DNA from: Cornus controversa
Taxonomy: Eukaryota; Streptophyta; Magnoliopsida; Cornales; Cornaceae
Assembly: GCA_026545225.1 (NCBI GenBank)
Contig: CM048846.1
Coordinates: 84,895,270-84,959,269, forward strand
DNA length: 64,000 nt
Direction: 5' to 3'
This document shows positions 12,416 to 22,639 of the stretch, piece after piece. The stretch's first letter is position 1. Every line of letters begins with the position of its first letter. A model generated the notes under the pieces. It searched no databases, was not told the origin of the DNA, and was given only the letters and a program-made list of their open reading frames with translations. Both the position numbers and the translations under genes were made by a program.

Positions 12416-12847
12416 AAGAGTATTAAAGAATTTTTTTTTTTCCTTTAAAGAAATGTCCATTATAGTCATTTCACCTCAATGGTAAATATGATAATTAAAA
12501 TAATAGTAATTTTTTAAAACAGTTAATTTAACCAATTAGGCATAGGATTAAATTCAAAGGTCTCCATTTAATGATGAGTAGCTAAGGAAATGCCCAGTAT
12601 AAAGTTTTTGGACAGATTCTATATATAAAAATCTCACTTAAAAAATTACAAATTTCATCTTGGACAGATTCTACATATATCCATATATAGATTAATATAT
12701 CTATCAGTATTTATATATATATATATATAGAAGTTACTTCATGGGTTGACAGTCATAAACTACTTCACAACAAAGGAAAACTGCTGATATGTATCCGAGA
12801 AGTTAGGGTAGAAAAACTACTCGTACAAATAAGCATATATAATATAC

Positions 12848-14021
12848 GGGAGCTAATATTGGCACTCCACCAATATCCTTTGGCACTCCACTTCTACCTT
12901 TTTGTAAAGTACAATTACAAAGGTATCCCACTACTATACAATATTGATTCTTATATTTTTAATACCCTAATTGCCCTTATTTGATAATGTTAGAATTCTT
13001 AACTCCAAATTACAACTTCTCTCTCACGTTCTTTTTTGGTATGAAAATATTTCTTCATTGATTTTAAAAATATTATTTTTTCATGTTGAATCAATTTATC
13101 AATATTTATTTTAGAAGTAAAAAAGTTTAGGATTCAATATAATGATTTAGAGAGTATCAATCAAATGTATTTGATTCAGATAATAAAAGTTACATGATTA
13201 GATAAGTTGGGAAGAAGTTGTTAATAATAGATTATCTAGAGAAATATTAAAAATGTATTTGAGTTGGAAACAAACATTATATCAATGAATAAAACCTATT
13301 TGAAAAAAATTTAATTATATTTAAAATCAAAAGAAAGTTTAATTTTACTTGAATAAAAATTATGATATATAGTTCTTTAAGAAAACTAATGAAATCTTTT
13401 TTATTTTAATAGAGAACTTTTAGAAATTAAAAGATGAAAAAAGAAAAACATGACTCTATAAAATATTTTTTCAATTGTAGTTGTCTTAATTTAACTAAGG
13501 AGCCTTTGCACCAAAATTTCAAAAGATAAAAATAAAAAAATTAATATGATATTTTTCTTCGTTTGCTTTTTATTTTCTCCTCCTTCCTTTCTATTTTGTT
13601 TGTTCACAAATTGATGGTATGTTTCAAAATTTTAATTTATGTTATTTTATAAATAACACACATGGAAAATAAATTACATGTTTGGTGAGTAAAAATAAAA
13701 TATTTCAAATTTTGGATTCTTTGAGTTATATAGGATAAGGGCACGAACGACAAGTTTCAATTGAAAAATGTCTAAATTATAGTATTTGGGTGGTAATAAA
13801 TGGATTGTTATATTGTAAACTTAAAGTAAAAAAGTTAAAAAAACTTCTGTTTAAGAAAAATAAAATTAAATTAAAATTGAGTCTTGAATTAGAAGGACAA
13901 TTAGGGTACTAAAAATATAAGAACCTAAAATGGTATAACATATCACTTTTGTAATTTTATTTTACAAAAATATAGGAGTGGAGTGCTAGAGGATATTGGT
14001 GGAGTGCCAATATCAGCTCCC
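12848..14021. mobile_element. Mutator-like non-autonomous element (1174 bp) with 9-bp TSD
   Basis: The element begins GGGAGCTAATATTGGC and ends with the near-complement GCCAATATCAGCTCCC. The terminal inverted repeat is imperfect but continues for roughly 75-80 bp through words such as CACTCCACCAATATCC and TTTTGTAAA. It is flanked by a perfect 9-bp direct repeat ATAATATAC at 12839-12847 and 14022-14030. Long inverted repeats with 9-bp target duplications are characteristic of Mutator-like elements. The interior is AT-rich and encodes no transposase, so it would depend on an enzyme supplied elsewhere. Confidence 0.9.
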
Positions 14022-14084
14022 ATAATATACATATCATTTTCTTTATCATTTTATACACATATTTTAGGAACATTGGACTTTAGC

Positions 14085-14430
14085 TGTTGGAAAAATTGCA
14101 TAAAATTATAGAACAATAAGAACATAATACATCAAATTTATTAATATATGAATTCATTGATGGACATGATACATAAATTGAATATTAAACATACAACAAT
14201 GTAAATTTACAATGAACAAAATATAAGAATGAGAATCTCAACACTTTGAATTGAACAAGACATGGATGAAGAAAATAAGCCACCATTAATTATTTCAACA
14301 ATAGAAATGGAAAACAACAATAGTAAACTGACTAGGAAAGAACTGACCTGGATAATGGGAGACATAAAGTTACTGTCCTAAAGTCGTATGACGTCCCTAC
14401 GTGCATGTGCTAGCAGACTTCTTGAATATC
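14085..14430 (-). mobile_element. copia LTR fragment, second copy
   Basis: This stretch matches the copia LTR at 8404-8600 plus 9123-9215, but without the 522-bp insertion. Shared words include CATCAAATTTATTAATATATG, AATGTAAATTTACAATGAAC, AAGAATGAGAATCTCAACAC and AAAGTCGTATG. On the minus strand it closes with TTTTTCCAACA at 14085, a plausible LTR 3' end. Only that half of the LTR is present, and nothing like a primer-binding site follows. Confidence 0.65.
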
Positions 14431-14439
14431 ATCTTTAAA

Positions 14440-14917
14440 AGTCCAAAATTCATGGTTTGAGTGAATTTCTTATTAAGATATGAAAATAAGAAAAACACTA
14501 AAATAAAGTAAAATCACAATTAACTTATCACTAAGAGAATAAAATATGTAAATTAAGAGGCTGGAATGCGTAACATTTAACGCCTATCAATCATTACGCT
14601 CAAGTGCAAGTTTGAGAAACTGAGAGAGGCATTCAGGGCAAATGCGCTTGCGCCCATTTCAGTGCGCTCAAGCCCATTCTGCAACATTTTTATCCCAACT
14701 TCGAAATGGCATATCTCATTTGTTTCAAACCCAAATCGAGTGATTCTTTTTTTTAAATTGAGTATTTTGAAGTTCTTTTTCACTTTAAGAGTCCAACTGT
14801 ACAAAGAGCTAAGTGTCCAATTTTGAAAGGGTTATATTATTTGTGTATTGTTTAAATCATTTCTAATCACCCTATTTTTTTTGCTCTTAACCGGACGTAG
14901 AAAATTGGGGCGTGACA
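14440..14917 (+). mobile_element. Ty3/gypsy-type LTR, 3' portion
   Basis: The segment ends in GAAAATTGGGGCGTGACA, a very common 3' end of plant gypsy LTRs, and is followed three bases later by a primer-binding site. Upstream lie words such as GCGCTTGCGCCC and GTGCGCTCAAGCCC, also typical of these LTRs. The LTR start could not be placed; the left limit given is where the copia fragment ends. Confidence 0.6.
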
Positions 14918-14920
14918 GCA

Positions 14921-14932
14921 TGGTATCAGAGC
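14921..14932 (+). other. retrotransposon primer-binding site (initiator tRNA-Met type)
   Basis: TGGTATCAGAGC is complementary to the 3' end of plant initiator methionine tRNA and lies three bases after an LTR end. Reverse transcription of the parent element would start here. No gag or pol coding sequence follows, so the element is truncated right after it. Confidence 0.8.
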
Positions 14933-14949
14933 ATAGTTATCATTGAAAT

Positions 14950-15018
14950 GTGTTAACATTCAACTTTAACACCCCCATTTCCTATGCCCTTCCAAATGTT
15001 GGAAATTGGGGCGTGACA
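14950..15018 (+). mobile_element. second gypsy-type LTR end
   Basis: Only 100 bases after the first LTR end there is another GGAAATTGGGGCGTGACA, ending at 15018. It could be a duplicated LTR tip or the end of a second related element; no primer-binding site follows it. Confidence 0.45.
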
Positions 15019-15239
15019 ATTTTGATTAGCACTCCAACAAGTAGATAAGGTAGGTTAAAGGGTCGGATACATTAATGATGAGAGCAAATGTAAATACCAT
15101 TTGGGTAGATAAACAGGTAAGGTTTGGATCCGATGAAGTAATGGTCATCTTATTAGATGAACCGATCAAGTTTAGAACATATAAGGGGTAATCCTGTATC
15201 AGATTATTATAGGAAGAGTCCTACTACGATACTCCATAT

Positions 15240-15490
15240 CAACAACAGTTAAACCTCCGTAAATGAGAGGTCAATTCAATTGATGAGGTACACACAAAAA
15301 AGAAAAACATTCAATTCAACTCTCAGTATCCCTTATATTTCTCCGATTAGACTTGGTTGTCGGAGCATGCCTGACCAATACCACATCGGTATTATTAGGG
15401 TTATGATTCCTTTCTTGTTGCAGGAGAGCTGAGTTGAACTGGATCACACAAGAATCAACATCATCAGTTGGCGTTGTCTATGGGAAATAT
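15240..15490 (+). mobile_element. LTR end and primer-binding-like site of another LTR element
   Basis: After an LTR-like stretch with ATACCACATCGGTATTATT and GGATCACACAAGAATCAAC comes GTTGGCGTTGTCTATGGGAA at 15467-15486. This closely resembles the TTGGCGCCGTCTGTGGGAA junction seen between LTR and gag in several plant LTR retrotransposons, with C-to-T changes expected after CG methylation. No gag frame continues beyond it. Confidence 0.45.
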
Positions 15491-15654
15491 AGTTTTCTAG
15501 GGAAAAAAACATGACTTGTCTGCAATTTGGACTTAAAGTTAGGGTGGAAGGCACGTTGCAGGTTCCTGTTCACAGGGAAAGGTCCAGAGAACATCCCAAC
15601 ATCCCAAATGAACGACAATGTGTCCCAAACCTGTGACGAGTTTGGTAATGCTAT

Positions 15655-15709
15655 TAAAGACAACAGGGCAGGGACGGGTTTAGGCAAACTCGCCCCGTTG
15701 CCATCCCTA
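15655..15709. mobile_element. terminal fragment of hAT-like MITE
   Basis: GGTTTAGGCAAACTCGCCCC runs into GTTGCCATCCCTA, ending at 15709. That is the complement of TAGGGATGGCAAC, a frequent terminus of plant hAT-type MITEs and a near match to the start of the element at 44437. The opposite end is not seen. Confidence 0.4.
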
Positions 15710-15714
15710 AACTG

Positions 15715-15960
15715 GGATGAGAGTTTGAGTGACTTGTATGTGAGCTCGGGTATGAGATCTACAAGTGTAATAAAATGTTTCATACTGGATTTGGACGAGT
15801 CTACGGGCAAGAGGTTTTTACTCCACATAGGGGTTTTTCTCTATAAATCACTATGTTAAGTTTTGTGGATTGTGTGTGTGCCATATTTTTCAGCAATATA
15901 TTTTATTTTATTTTTTAAAATTTATCACATTTTGGATTTCTGAAAATCCGGGGTGTGACA
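15715..15960 (+). mobile_element. third gypsy-type LTR end
   Basis: The stretch closes with GAAAATCCGGGGTGTGACA at 15960, a variant of the same LTR tip seen at 14917 and 15018. What follows (CCAATCGTGTCC) is not a recognised primer-binding site. The left edge is not defined. Confidence 0.45.
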
Positions 15961-16302
15961 CCAATCGTGTCCAGAGATAAAAAAAATAAAAAATAAAAAA
16001 AATCTTCTATCCTTTATGCTTAGAAGGTGAGCCGTAATAACCTTTCCTAAGCAGAAAAAGAGAAGTACCATTCCTCACCTTTTTTTGGGCATGTAGCAAT
16101 AAAGGAATTCGTTGACCATTGAAGAGCCATTACCACAAGCTTTCCAAATAACTAAGCAACCCATCATTATCCTCAATGCATTAGGTGAAAATTGGGTGGG
16201 TGCAAGACCAAGGTAGTTAGTATTTGCCTAATACAAGTTGGAATCGAGAAGCGCATCCCAGCGCTAAAAGCAAACTCGAGAAAACATATCTCACTTGGGA
16301 TC

Positions 16303-16545
16303 AGGGTTGGCCCTGGGCCTAGGCGGCCCAGATAGTCTCGTAGGGCCTCCAATTTTTAACCAAACCCAATACTACTAAGCCTTATTTTAAAAAGAATATT
16401 AACTATGGTCCATTTAATCAAACCCAATACTACTGAGTCTCATTTTAAAAATAAAAATTTATTAACTATAATCCATTTAACCAAACCCAATACTATTGGG
16501 CCTCATTTTTTTAAAAAAAAAATATATATACTAACTAAAGGTCCA
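16303..16545. repeat. hAT-like terminus followed by a triplicated segment of about 60 bp
   Basis: CAGGGTTGGCCCTGGGC near 16303 resembles the CAGGGCCGGCCCTG start of plant hAT-type elements. It leads into three tandem copies of a 58-63-bp unit containing CAAACCCAATACTACT (16361, 16419, 16482) and CATTTTAAAAA. The opposite terminus was not located. Confidence 0.55.
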
Positions 16546-16899
16546 ACTCGTCTCTTAGGGTTTGCCAGATTGTTTTTTGTTTTTTTATTTTTTTTCTTTT
16601 TCTTTCTTCAAGGCTAAATGGCAACAAGCAACGACTATGATATCTATTGAAAAATATATATTGGAGAAACTTGATTGGAGCACTTTAATTAATAATTTTG
16701 TAGCTCAAAATGCAATAAGGTCACATTTACTTTAATATGAAGTTGAATTTTGATTTTTGTGACTAAGGTGTGTTGAATATTTCTTTTTAATTTTTTAATG
16801 TGAACTGGATCGTGCTATTTATAAAGCACCAAAATCGATTTTTTTTTTATTTTCAACATAAATATATTTTACGTGTTTATCGTCTCATTTTAATATATT

Positions 16900-17440
16900 A
16901 TATGGATCAACCCGACATATAAAATGTTTAACTCAAACTCGATCTCCAACCATAATTACTCAACCCGAACCTAATCTATCCTTAAATTTTTAAACTCGGG
17001 TTAATTCAAGTTATCTATATAATCAATTTTCACGTTGAAAATTTAAAGTGATCTTCAGGTAGTTTCACATTAGATTACTCCTAAACACAAAAAAAAATTA
17101 AGAACTTAATGCAAATTTTTAAAAAATTACAAACAAATTTTTAAAAAATAAATTCTCCAAAGTGTTAACATACAATAAATTAATATTTAAATAAAGGAAG
17201 TTGAAAAGAAAAAAAATTATCATAATTTAAATATTATATATAATATATTTAAAATAAAAAAAATATGTATAAAAATAATATTACAATTTGAATTTGAGTT
17301 ATTAGCCCCTCATCCTATGTCCAATTAATGTCATTAAGTTCGACTCAAAACTTTTGCAACCCAAGCTCAACCCTTAATATAAAAATAGTTCCCCAAGTCC
17401 TTGAAACATTTGGACTGGATTCGGCCCATGTTGCAGTCCT
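16900..17440. mobile_element. relic of the same hAT-like MITE as at 30578-31232
   Basis: Blocks shared with the intact copy include CATATAAAATGTT, CTTAAATTTTTAAACTCGGG, TTTAAAGTGATCTT, TTTCACATTAGATTACTCC and GCAACCCAAGCTCAACCC. The order is the same, with small gaps. The termini are degraded and no flanking duplication can be recognised, so this copy is older. Confidence 0.65.
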
Positions 17441-20400
17441 GGTGCTAGGGTTTTCTGTTCGTAGGGTTTTGAATGCACTTTTTTTCTTCAAATTGTCTCA
17501 TCTGCAAATTTTTCTTTCAGTGTCAACAAGATGTGCACTTATAAAGCGTGTAAGTCTCATATTACATTCCCTGTCTTTATTGTGCCTCAGTTTTTATTAC
17601 ATGTTTCTGCCTCATTCGTGCCTCACCAGGTTTTATTGCGGGGCTGCCAAGTTTTGTAATTTATTGTGTTTGTGAGCTTGTTGAATGGTACGTTTCATTA
17701 TGTTGTTCAATTCTCAATTAATTTTCTGCATGCTCTTTCAATATTTGCATTTTGATGATTTGATCTGCACTTTATCAATATATTATATAACTTGTTGGTT
17801 GTTGCAACATTATCTTTGTTCTATTTTTTCTTTGTTTTCTTACATTGATTGTAATAATTGATGGCCGAAACACTGTGTTTTCTTTTCTTTCGTCACTGCT
17901 GTTGCTGATGCATGTTGGGTTATCTGATTGCATTGCTAGATTTTTTTTTTTGGCTAGTTTTGTGATTTTCATTGCTTTTTAAGGAACATGATGGTCAGTT
18001 TTTGACTGGATATTATTGTTTTTGTCGATAATAATATACTTCAGATTTGTGATGCAGTTTTTTTACCCAGCCTATGCATTTCGTAACGGGTTGCTTTACT
18101 ACACTAGAAGTTTGACCCAATTTTCTCCATGTTATGTAATGTTGCTAAAATCAAAAGAAATTGTTCTGTTTCTTAAATTCCAATCAGATGGAAATAGTGG
18201 TTTTTATCATCATTTGTATCCTGGTTATCATGCAAAAGAATTCTTAAGTTATTTCATATGCAAAACTTTCTTTAGAGTGCCTACAAAGTAATGAATAGAT
18301 GAGGTTGCTTGCAGCAAAGTAAGTCTGCACCTTAGCTTTTCTTTTTTGATTGTGCCTCAATTTTTATTAAATGCCAAAAAATATTGTTTGCGTACATGTT
18401 TCTGCCTACTTTAAGCCTTCCCAGGCTTTAATGTTGTGCTTCTTGTTCTTGCATTGCATGCTGGTTTTAAGACCTTTGCTCCTTTTTCTTTAGGCTTACG
18501 ACTTTTGGGAGTTTCATTGGTACTTAAAGTCTTTTGGGCTATGCGTTCTGTATGGTATTGATGTTGCTCGACACTGGTCCATTTGTCTGCCCTAATTGGT
18601 AGGAGACATTGATATCCACTTTCAGCCATGAATAGGGGTAAAAGACCATGTCCGATATACTTCAAAGTTAACAATCAATTGCTTTTTAGTTTTGTGGCTA
18701 ACTAACATGGGAATGAGCGATAAACCTTATCTTTCTATTCTGCAGAGAGTAGGTTCCCACTTTTCTGCGGGTAGTTTGCCCAATCCCAATTCCTACCATT
18801 TATATACACTTTTGAAAATAGAGAGAGGGAGAGGGATCTTGATATTGGAGAGCGACCGAAAGATTCATTCATGATAGCACTTTCCTCTCCGGTAGGCCTT
18901 TACCTTTCAAGTTGAGGAGGTTTAGTCGTAACAAAAGTTGAGCAGCACTCCTAAATCACAGAGATGTTGAATCTGCTGTTATTTCTGCCTATTGTGCGAA
19001 GGGTTGCCATGATCCCCATTAATTATATTTGGGTCTTCCATATTTAAATCAGGTTGTGACTCAATTGGCTGCCTTGTCTGATTATTGAACATCAAAGGAG
19101 AAGAAGGCAGAGAGGATGGTCTGTGAAGGCCTCGTGGGAGGTCTCGAACTTTTTGTGTTCGAAGGGAATTCCTGTAGCTTGGTATTTTTGATTAGCTGAA
19201 ACTGTCACCTACAAAAAGACAAACGGACTAAAGGTTGAGGTGTCATCTTGAATCCAATGCCAAGAAGGGAAGACAGGCAGACGATAATAGATGGTTGTTA
19301 CAATCATTCTTTGGGTTTGTATGCCTATGACTTAAATGGGTCGGTACGGGGCCATCGGTTGTTCATGCGTTCCAAACATCACGAGTTTTCTTTGGTCATC
19401 ATTGCACAAGACAGCAAAATAGGGGTGACTTAACATTGTTCCCTTCCACTTCTCCTAAAGACAGGGATTACGACCTATGCCTCACGAAAAAGTTGCTTTG
19501 TCCTCCACCCATCCATGGATGGGCTACCCTGGCTTAGATGTCATCTCATCCCTTCATTATTAATCCGGTTTGTCAAAAAGATATGTGTATTGTGTCTTTT
19601 TGAATGTTGCATTCGATTGGTTGCCTTGTCTTCAGTCTATTATTATTCGAGACTGAAATTTTAGAACTCAGAATTCTTTCTTTTGATGAGTCTCTAGCTC
19701 GGCTGGGAGTGTTAACTATGAACCCCCATTGATAGGCCTCCTACCATCCTACACCTCTGTGACAAATTTTACTCCAGAATCCTAGGCAAAGAATTTCACC
19801 TTTCCCTTCCCTTCCCATCACCCTTCTTTTTAGTTGCTTTTCTTTCGCGCTTATGGTGGTTTTGCTGATGTTTAAGGAGATTTTTATTTGGCCTTTGCTA
19901 CCCTCCTAGCTAGCAAGCAAAGGAAACAAAACAAGAGATGGGAAGAAGTTGCTAGAGCTGTTTTGAACAATTTTTTATGATCTGTCCTGCAAAGGAGCAT
20001 TGGGAATTGATGATGTGCTTATTCTCGTTTATGGCATTCAACAATCACTCATGATCAAATTAGCACGCACCCCTGTATATTTCAACTTTGAACATGCGCC
20101 AAGGGGACAAAATACAAAAGTAGATGCCACCAGAATAGAATCCTGCCACCAGATGAAACTATGGAACGATCATTATTTGTACCTAAGAATTGCATGGCCC
20201 AATAACTTTACACCCATGTACTAGAATACTGCTAGAATTCCATTCTCACATTTGTACTTGTGTAAAATATTCTGTTTCGGAAATCATTGAATGGATCTAC
20301 GCTCATGATCTGTCGTTACTTGCGTAGGAAGTTGAAGCGTATTCCAATTTGTCCATTGTTTGTATTTTTGAGTTTGTGTTCGGGTGCTTTTGCGTCAGTT

Positions 20401-21300
20401 AGGAAAAGTGACATAGTCCACATTGAGGGTAATACAAGGGATATAGGAATAACCAAAGTTAACGTCGGTAGAGTTAGTAAGGAAGGATATGATAGCATGT
20501 GGATTGACTGATGCTATGGCCTTATAGAGTGGAATGAAAACATAGAATTCATGTAGCTAACCCCAAAGCTTAGTGGTGGTTGTTATTATGGGTGCTTTTG
20601 TAATTTTAAACTTGGATTTTAATGTTGGCTTGGCAATTGTTCGGTTTAATTTTTCATTTGGGATTGAGCGAACTTAAGTCTTGAGTCATTTGAAACCTTT
20701 TTTAACCAATTTGTTAAGCTACATGAATGGTGCTCAAGTCTGCTTTTAAGCTTGCTTATTTCAATGAGGAGAACTTTTACCACACGATACATCTTTGCTT
20801 GGCTTAGTATGACATGAATTTCGATTTTATACTTCTGTATGACTTTTGTGTGCTTTAGTTTAGTTTACACTTTGGTGCTTCAACTTTAATGTGACATATA
20901 CAAACTTTGTTATAAGAATAAGACATACATAAAGTTACCTAATGGTTTTATGACTGATAGGTGATGCGTATGTGTTGGCTATTGTGTCGTCCATTTTACC
21001 TTGTCACTTTTTCCTCTGTGTCAATTTAACCGTTAATAGTCAGCAAAACCTGACGTGGTTTGAACTCAAATTTAGATTGCCAAAGCACCTTACTAGCTTG
21101 AACAAGAGGCATTTCAATGCTTTTCGTTAAAGGAAATGAAAGGAAGACTCTGTAATTTCAATGTTTTACCTCGCACTTGACTGGCTGTTGTAAGCTTAAT
21201 TCATCTCTAGCCCTCCCCCTTTTTTTGACTCAATTGTTCAAATATTTGGTTAAATAGATGAATCAGATTTTGTTTGTGTTTCATAATTTGTATTTTGGTG
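17441..21300. other. unassigned stretch, possibly a decayed gene or element
   Basis: The region begins with a 5'-leader-like CTAGGGTTTTCTG. It contains many short open pieces of higher GC content (for example 19248-19433 and 20287-20511 on the + strand), but none matches a family I recognise and there is no consistent chain of splice sites. Part of it (18750-19030) is repeated at 22640-22970: both hold CCTACCATTTAT, ACTTTTGAAAATAGA, ATAGCACTTTCCTCTC and TTCTGCCTATTGTG. A decayed transposon or retrogene is likely, but this is unproven. Confidence 0.35.
18750..19030. repeat. diverged direct repeat with 22640-22970
   Basis: The two segments share about ten words of 10-17 bases in the same order, with small insertions between them, for example a T-rich tract present only in the right copy. 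They belong to the same family of local duplications as the larger segments at 5690-7665 and 23230-25000. Confidence 0.65.
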
Positions 21301-21595
21301 CATCCAAGGTTTGAGTTCAAACAAATATTATATTTTCTAAGATGTGTCTTCTTATATCTTTTCATTTGATTTTATTTGATAACAGGAAAGTGGCCAGGGA
21401 GATAAGAAAATGGTTTGTCTTATTCCCTTAGAAACGACCTTGACTTATCTTTATTATTTTTTTATTTCTTGTCTCCTTTTAGTAAGTGGATGTATTTGGA
21501 TGAAACAATTGTTTACTTTATGATTCTAATTGGTATGCTAGATTGAAATCCTTATTCCATTTTTAATATTTATAATCTATTTTACAATTGAACAC
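21300..21595. repeat. short third copy of the dispersed repeat
   Basis: The segment matches 23005-23375: a run of GAGTTCAAACAAATATT, an acceptor-like GATAACAG, then AAAATGGTTTGTCTTATTCC, and GGTATGCTAGATTGAAAT. The last part also matches 5755-5825. All three copies keep the order of these landmarks. Confidence 0.7.
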
Positions 21596-21659
21596 TAGTG
21601 TTTTTTGTTTAGTTTATTGTGCTATATATTGGTTTCCATTTATCCTCTCCCATAGTTGT

Positions 21660-21795
21660 TAAAGGCATACCGAGGCTCCAAAAAAGCCCCAAGCTCATCA
21701 AGGTTAGCGCCTCCACCTAGTACAGCCAGGTCCCTTTGTTCAGGCTCCAATAAAGCCCTCAAAGCTCATGCTTTTGAGTAAGCTCCAGGCTAAAA
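21660..21795. mobile_element. fragment of an AGGCGC-type MITE
   Basis: The words AGCCCCAAGCTCATCAAGG, CGCCTCCACCTAGTACAGCC and AAAGCCCTCAAAGCTCATG read like a CG-depleted version of plant elements built from repeated AGGCGC/GCGCCT words, with CG now mostly TG or CA. Only one end is visible; the mirror-image end is missing. Confidence 0.4.
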
Positions 21796-21954
21796 AAAAG
21801 ACACTCCTTTTATTTTTTAATCTTCTATTTCATATCATTTTCTTTTTTTATTTAATGACTAGTAAATTATTGTTCAATATCATGTCATGATCATATTTAA
21901 AATGTAGGGCATGTCAGAAGTGTGAGGGCTTTATGGTTCTTCTACCACGTTTTT

Positions 21955-22049
21955 CCTTGCTTGTTCCTTGCTTTATTGTTTCGTGCTTGTTTACTCATCG
22001 ACACATCATAATATTTGTTGGTACGTAATTGGAGGCTTGTTTCTCAATA
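21955..22049 (+). mobile_element. LTR 3'-end fragment related to the solo LTR at 8601
   Basis: TTCGTGCTTGTTTACTCATC, ACATCATAATATTTG and GGAGGCTTGTTTCTCAATA line up with the last 90 bases of the solo LTR (TTCGTGCTTATTTACT, ACATCGTAATATTTG, GGGGGCTTTTCTCAACA). The final CA has become TA. Only the 3' end of the LTR is present here. Confidence 0.6.
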
Positions 22050-22639
22050 GTTTCTAAATTAACAAAATTAAATTTTAAAAACTAAAGGATTATTTTAAAT
22101 TTCAATTGGGGACAACGAAGTAAATGCATGTCCCTTGTAAACAAAGGACACACAAAAGAACGGTGAGATGGAGGTAGGCCAGTTTGATCATTTACAATTT
22201 AGTAAATGGATCATTCTCTAAGGAATGATCCAATCTCAAAATTGCAACCATCAATATTCACAATAAGAATAGATAAATGAAATGTAAATCACTATAGAGT
22301 ATTTCAAAAAAAAAAAAAAAATTCTTCTATATATGATTGCAACCAATCCTCACTACAATATTCTCCAAGTGGAAAGAAACTTGCATATTTATCTTCATTG
22401 GCTTGACAACCTAATTACAAGAAATTTCTGAATGTAAGGATAAGTTCACAGCGAGTTAAAAATAATCTAACTCGTATTAAAAGAAATATTTGGATATGGA
22501 GTAAAAGTAAATTATTTATAAGAGTCTCTATAGAATAATAATAAATGACAGTGGCATTATTGCTGTCATTTGTTTGGCAAATAGTTAGCACCTATGATCA
22601 TAATTGCTAGTAAATTACTTCTCCGCGAGTTCCTCAGTC
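22050..22639. other. AT-rich filler, nothing recognised
   Basis: This stretch includes an A15-type run near 22306-22320 and no coding potential. Low-complexity sequence and ordinary non-coding DNA fill it. Confidence 0.5.

Noticed and set aside
15478..15859. Overlapping open frames on both strands after a primer-binding-like site
   Set aside because: Neither resembles gag or any known protein, and a hAT MITE end lies within them.
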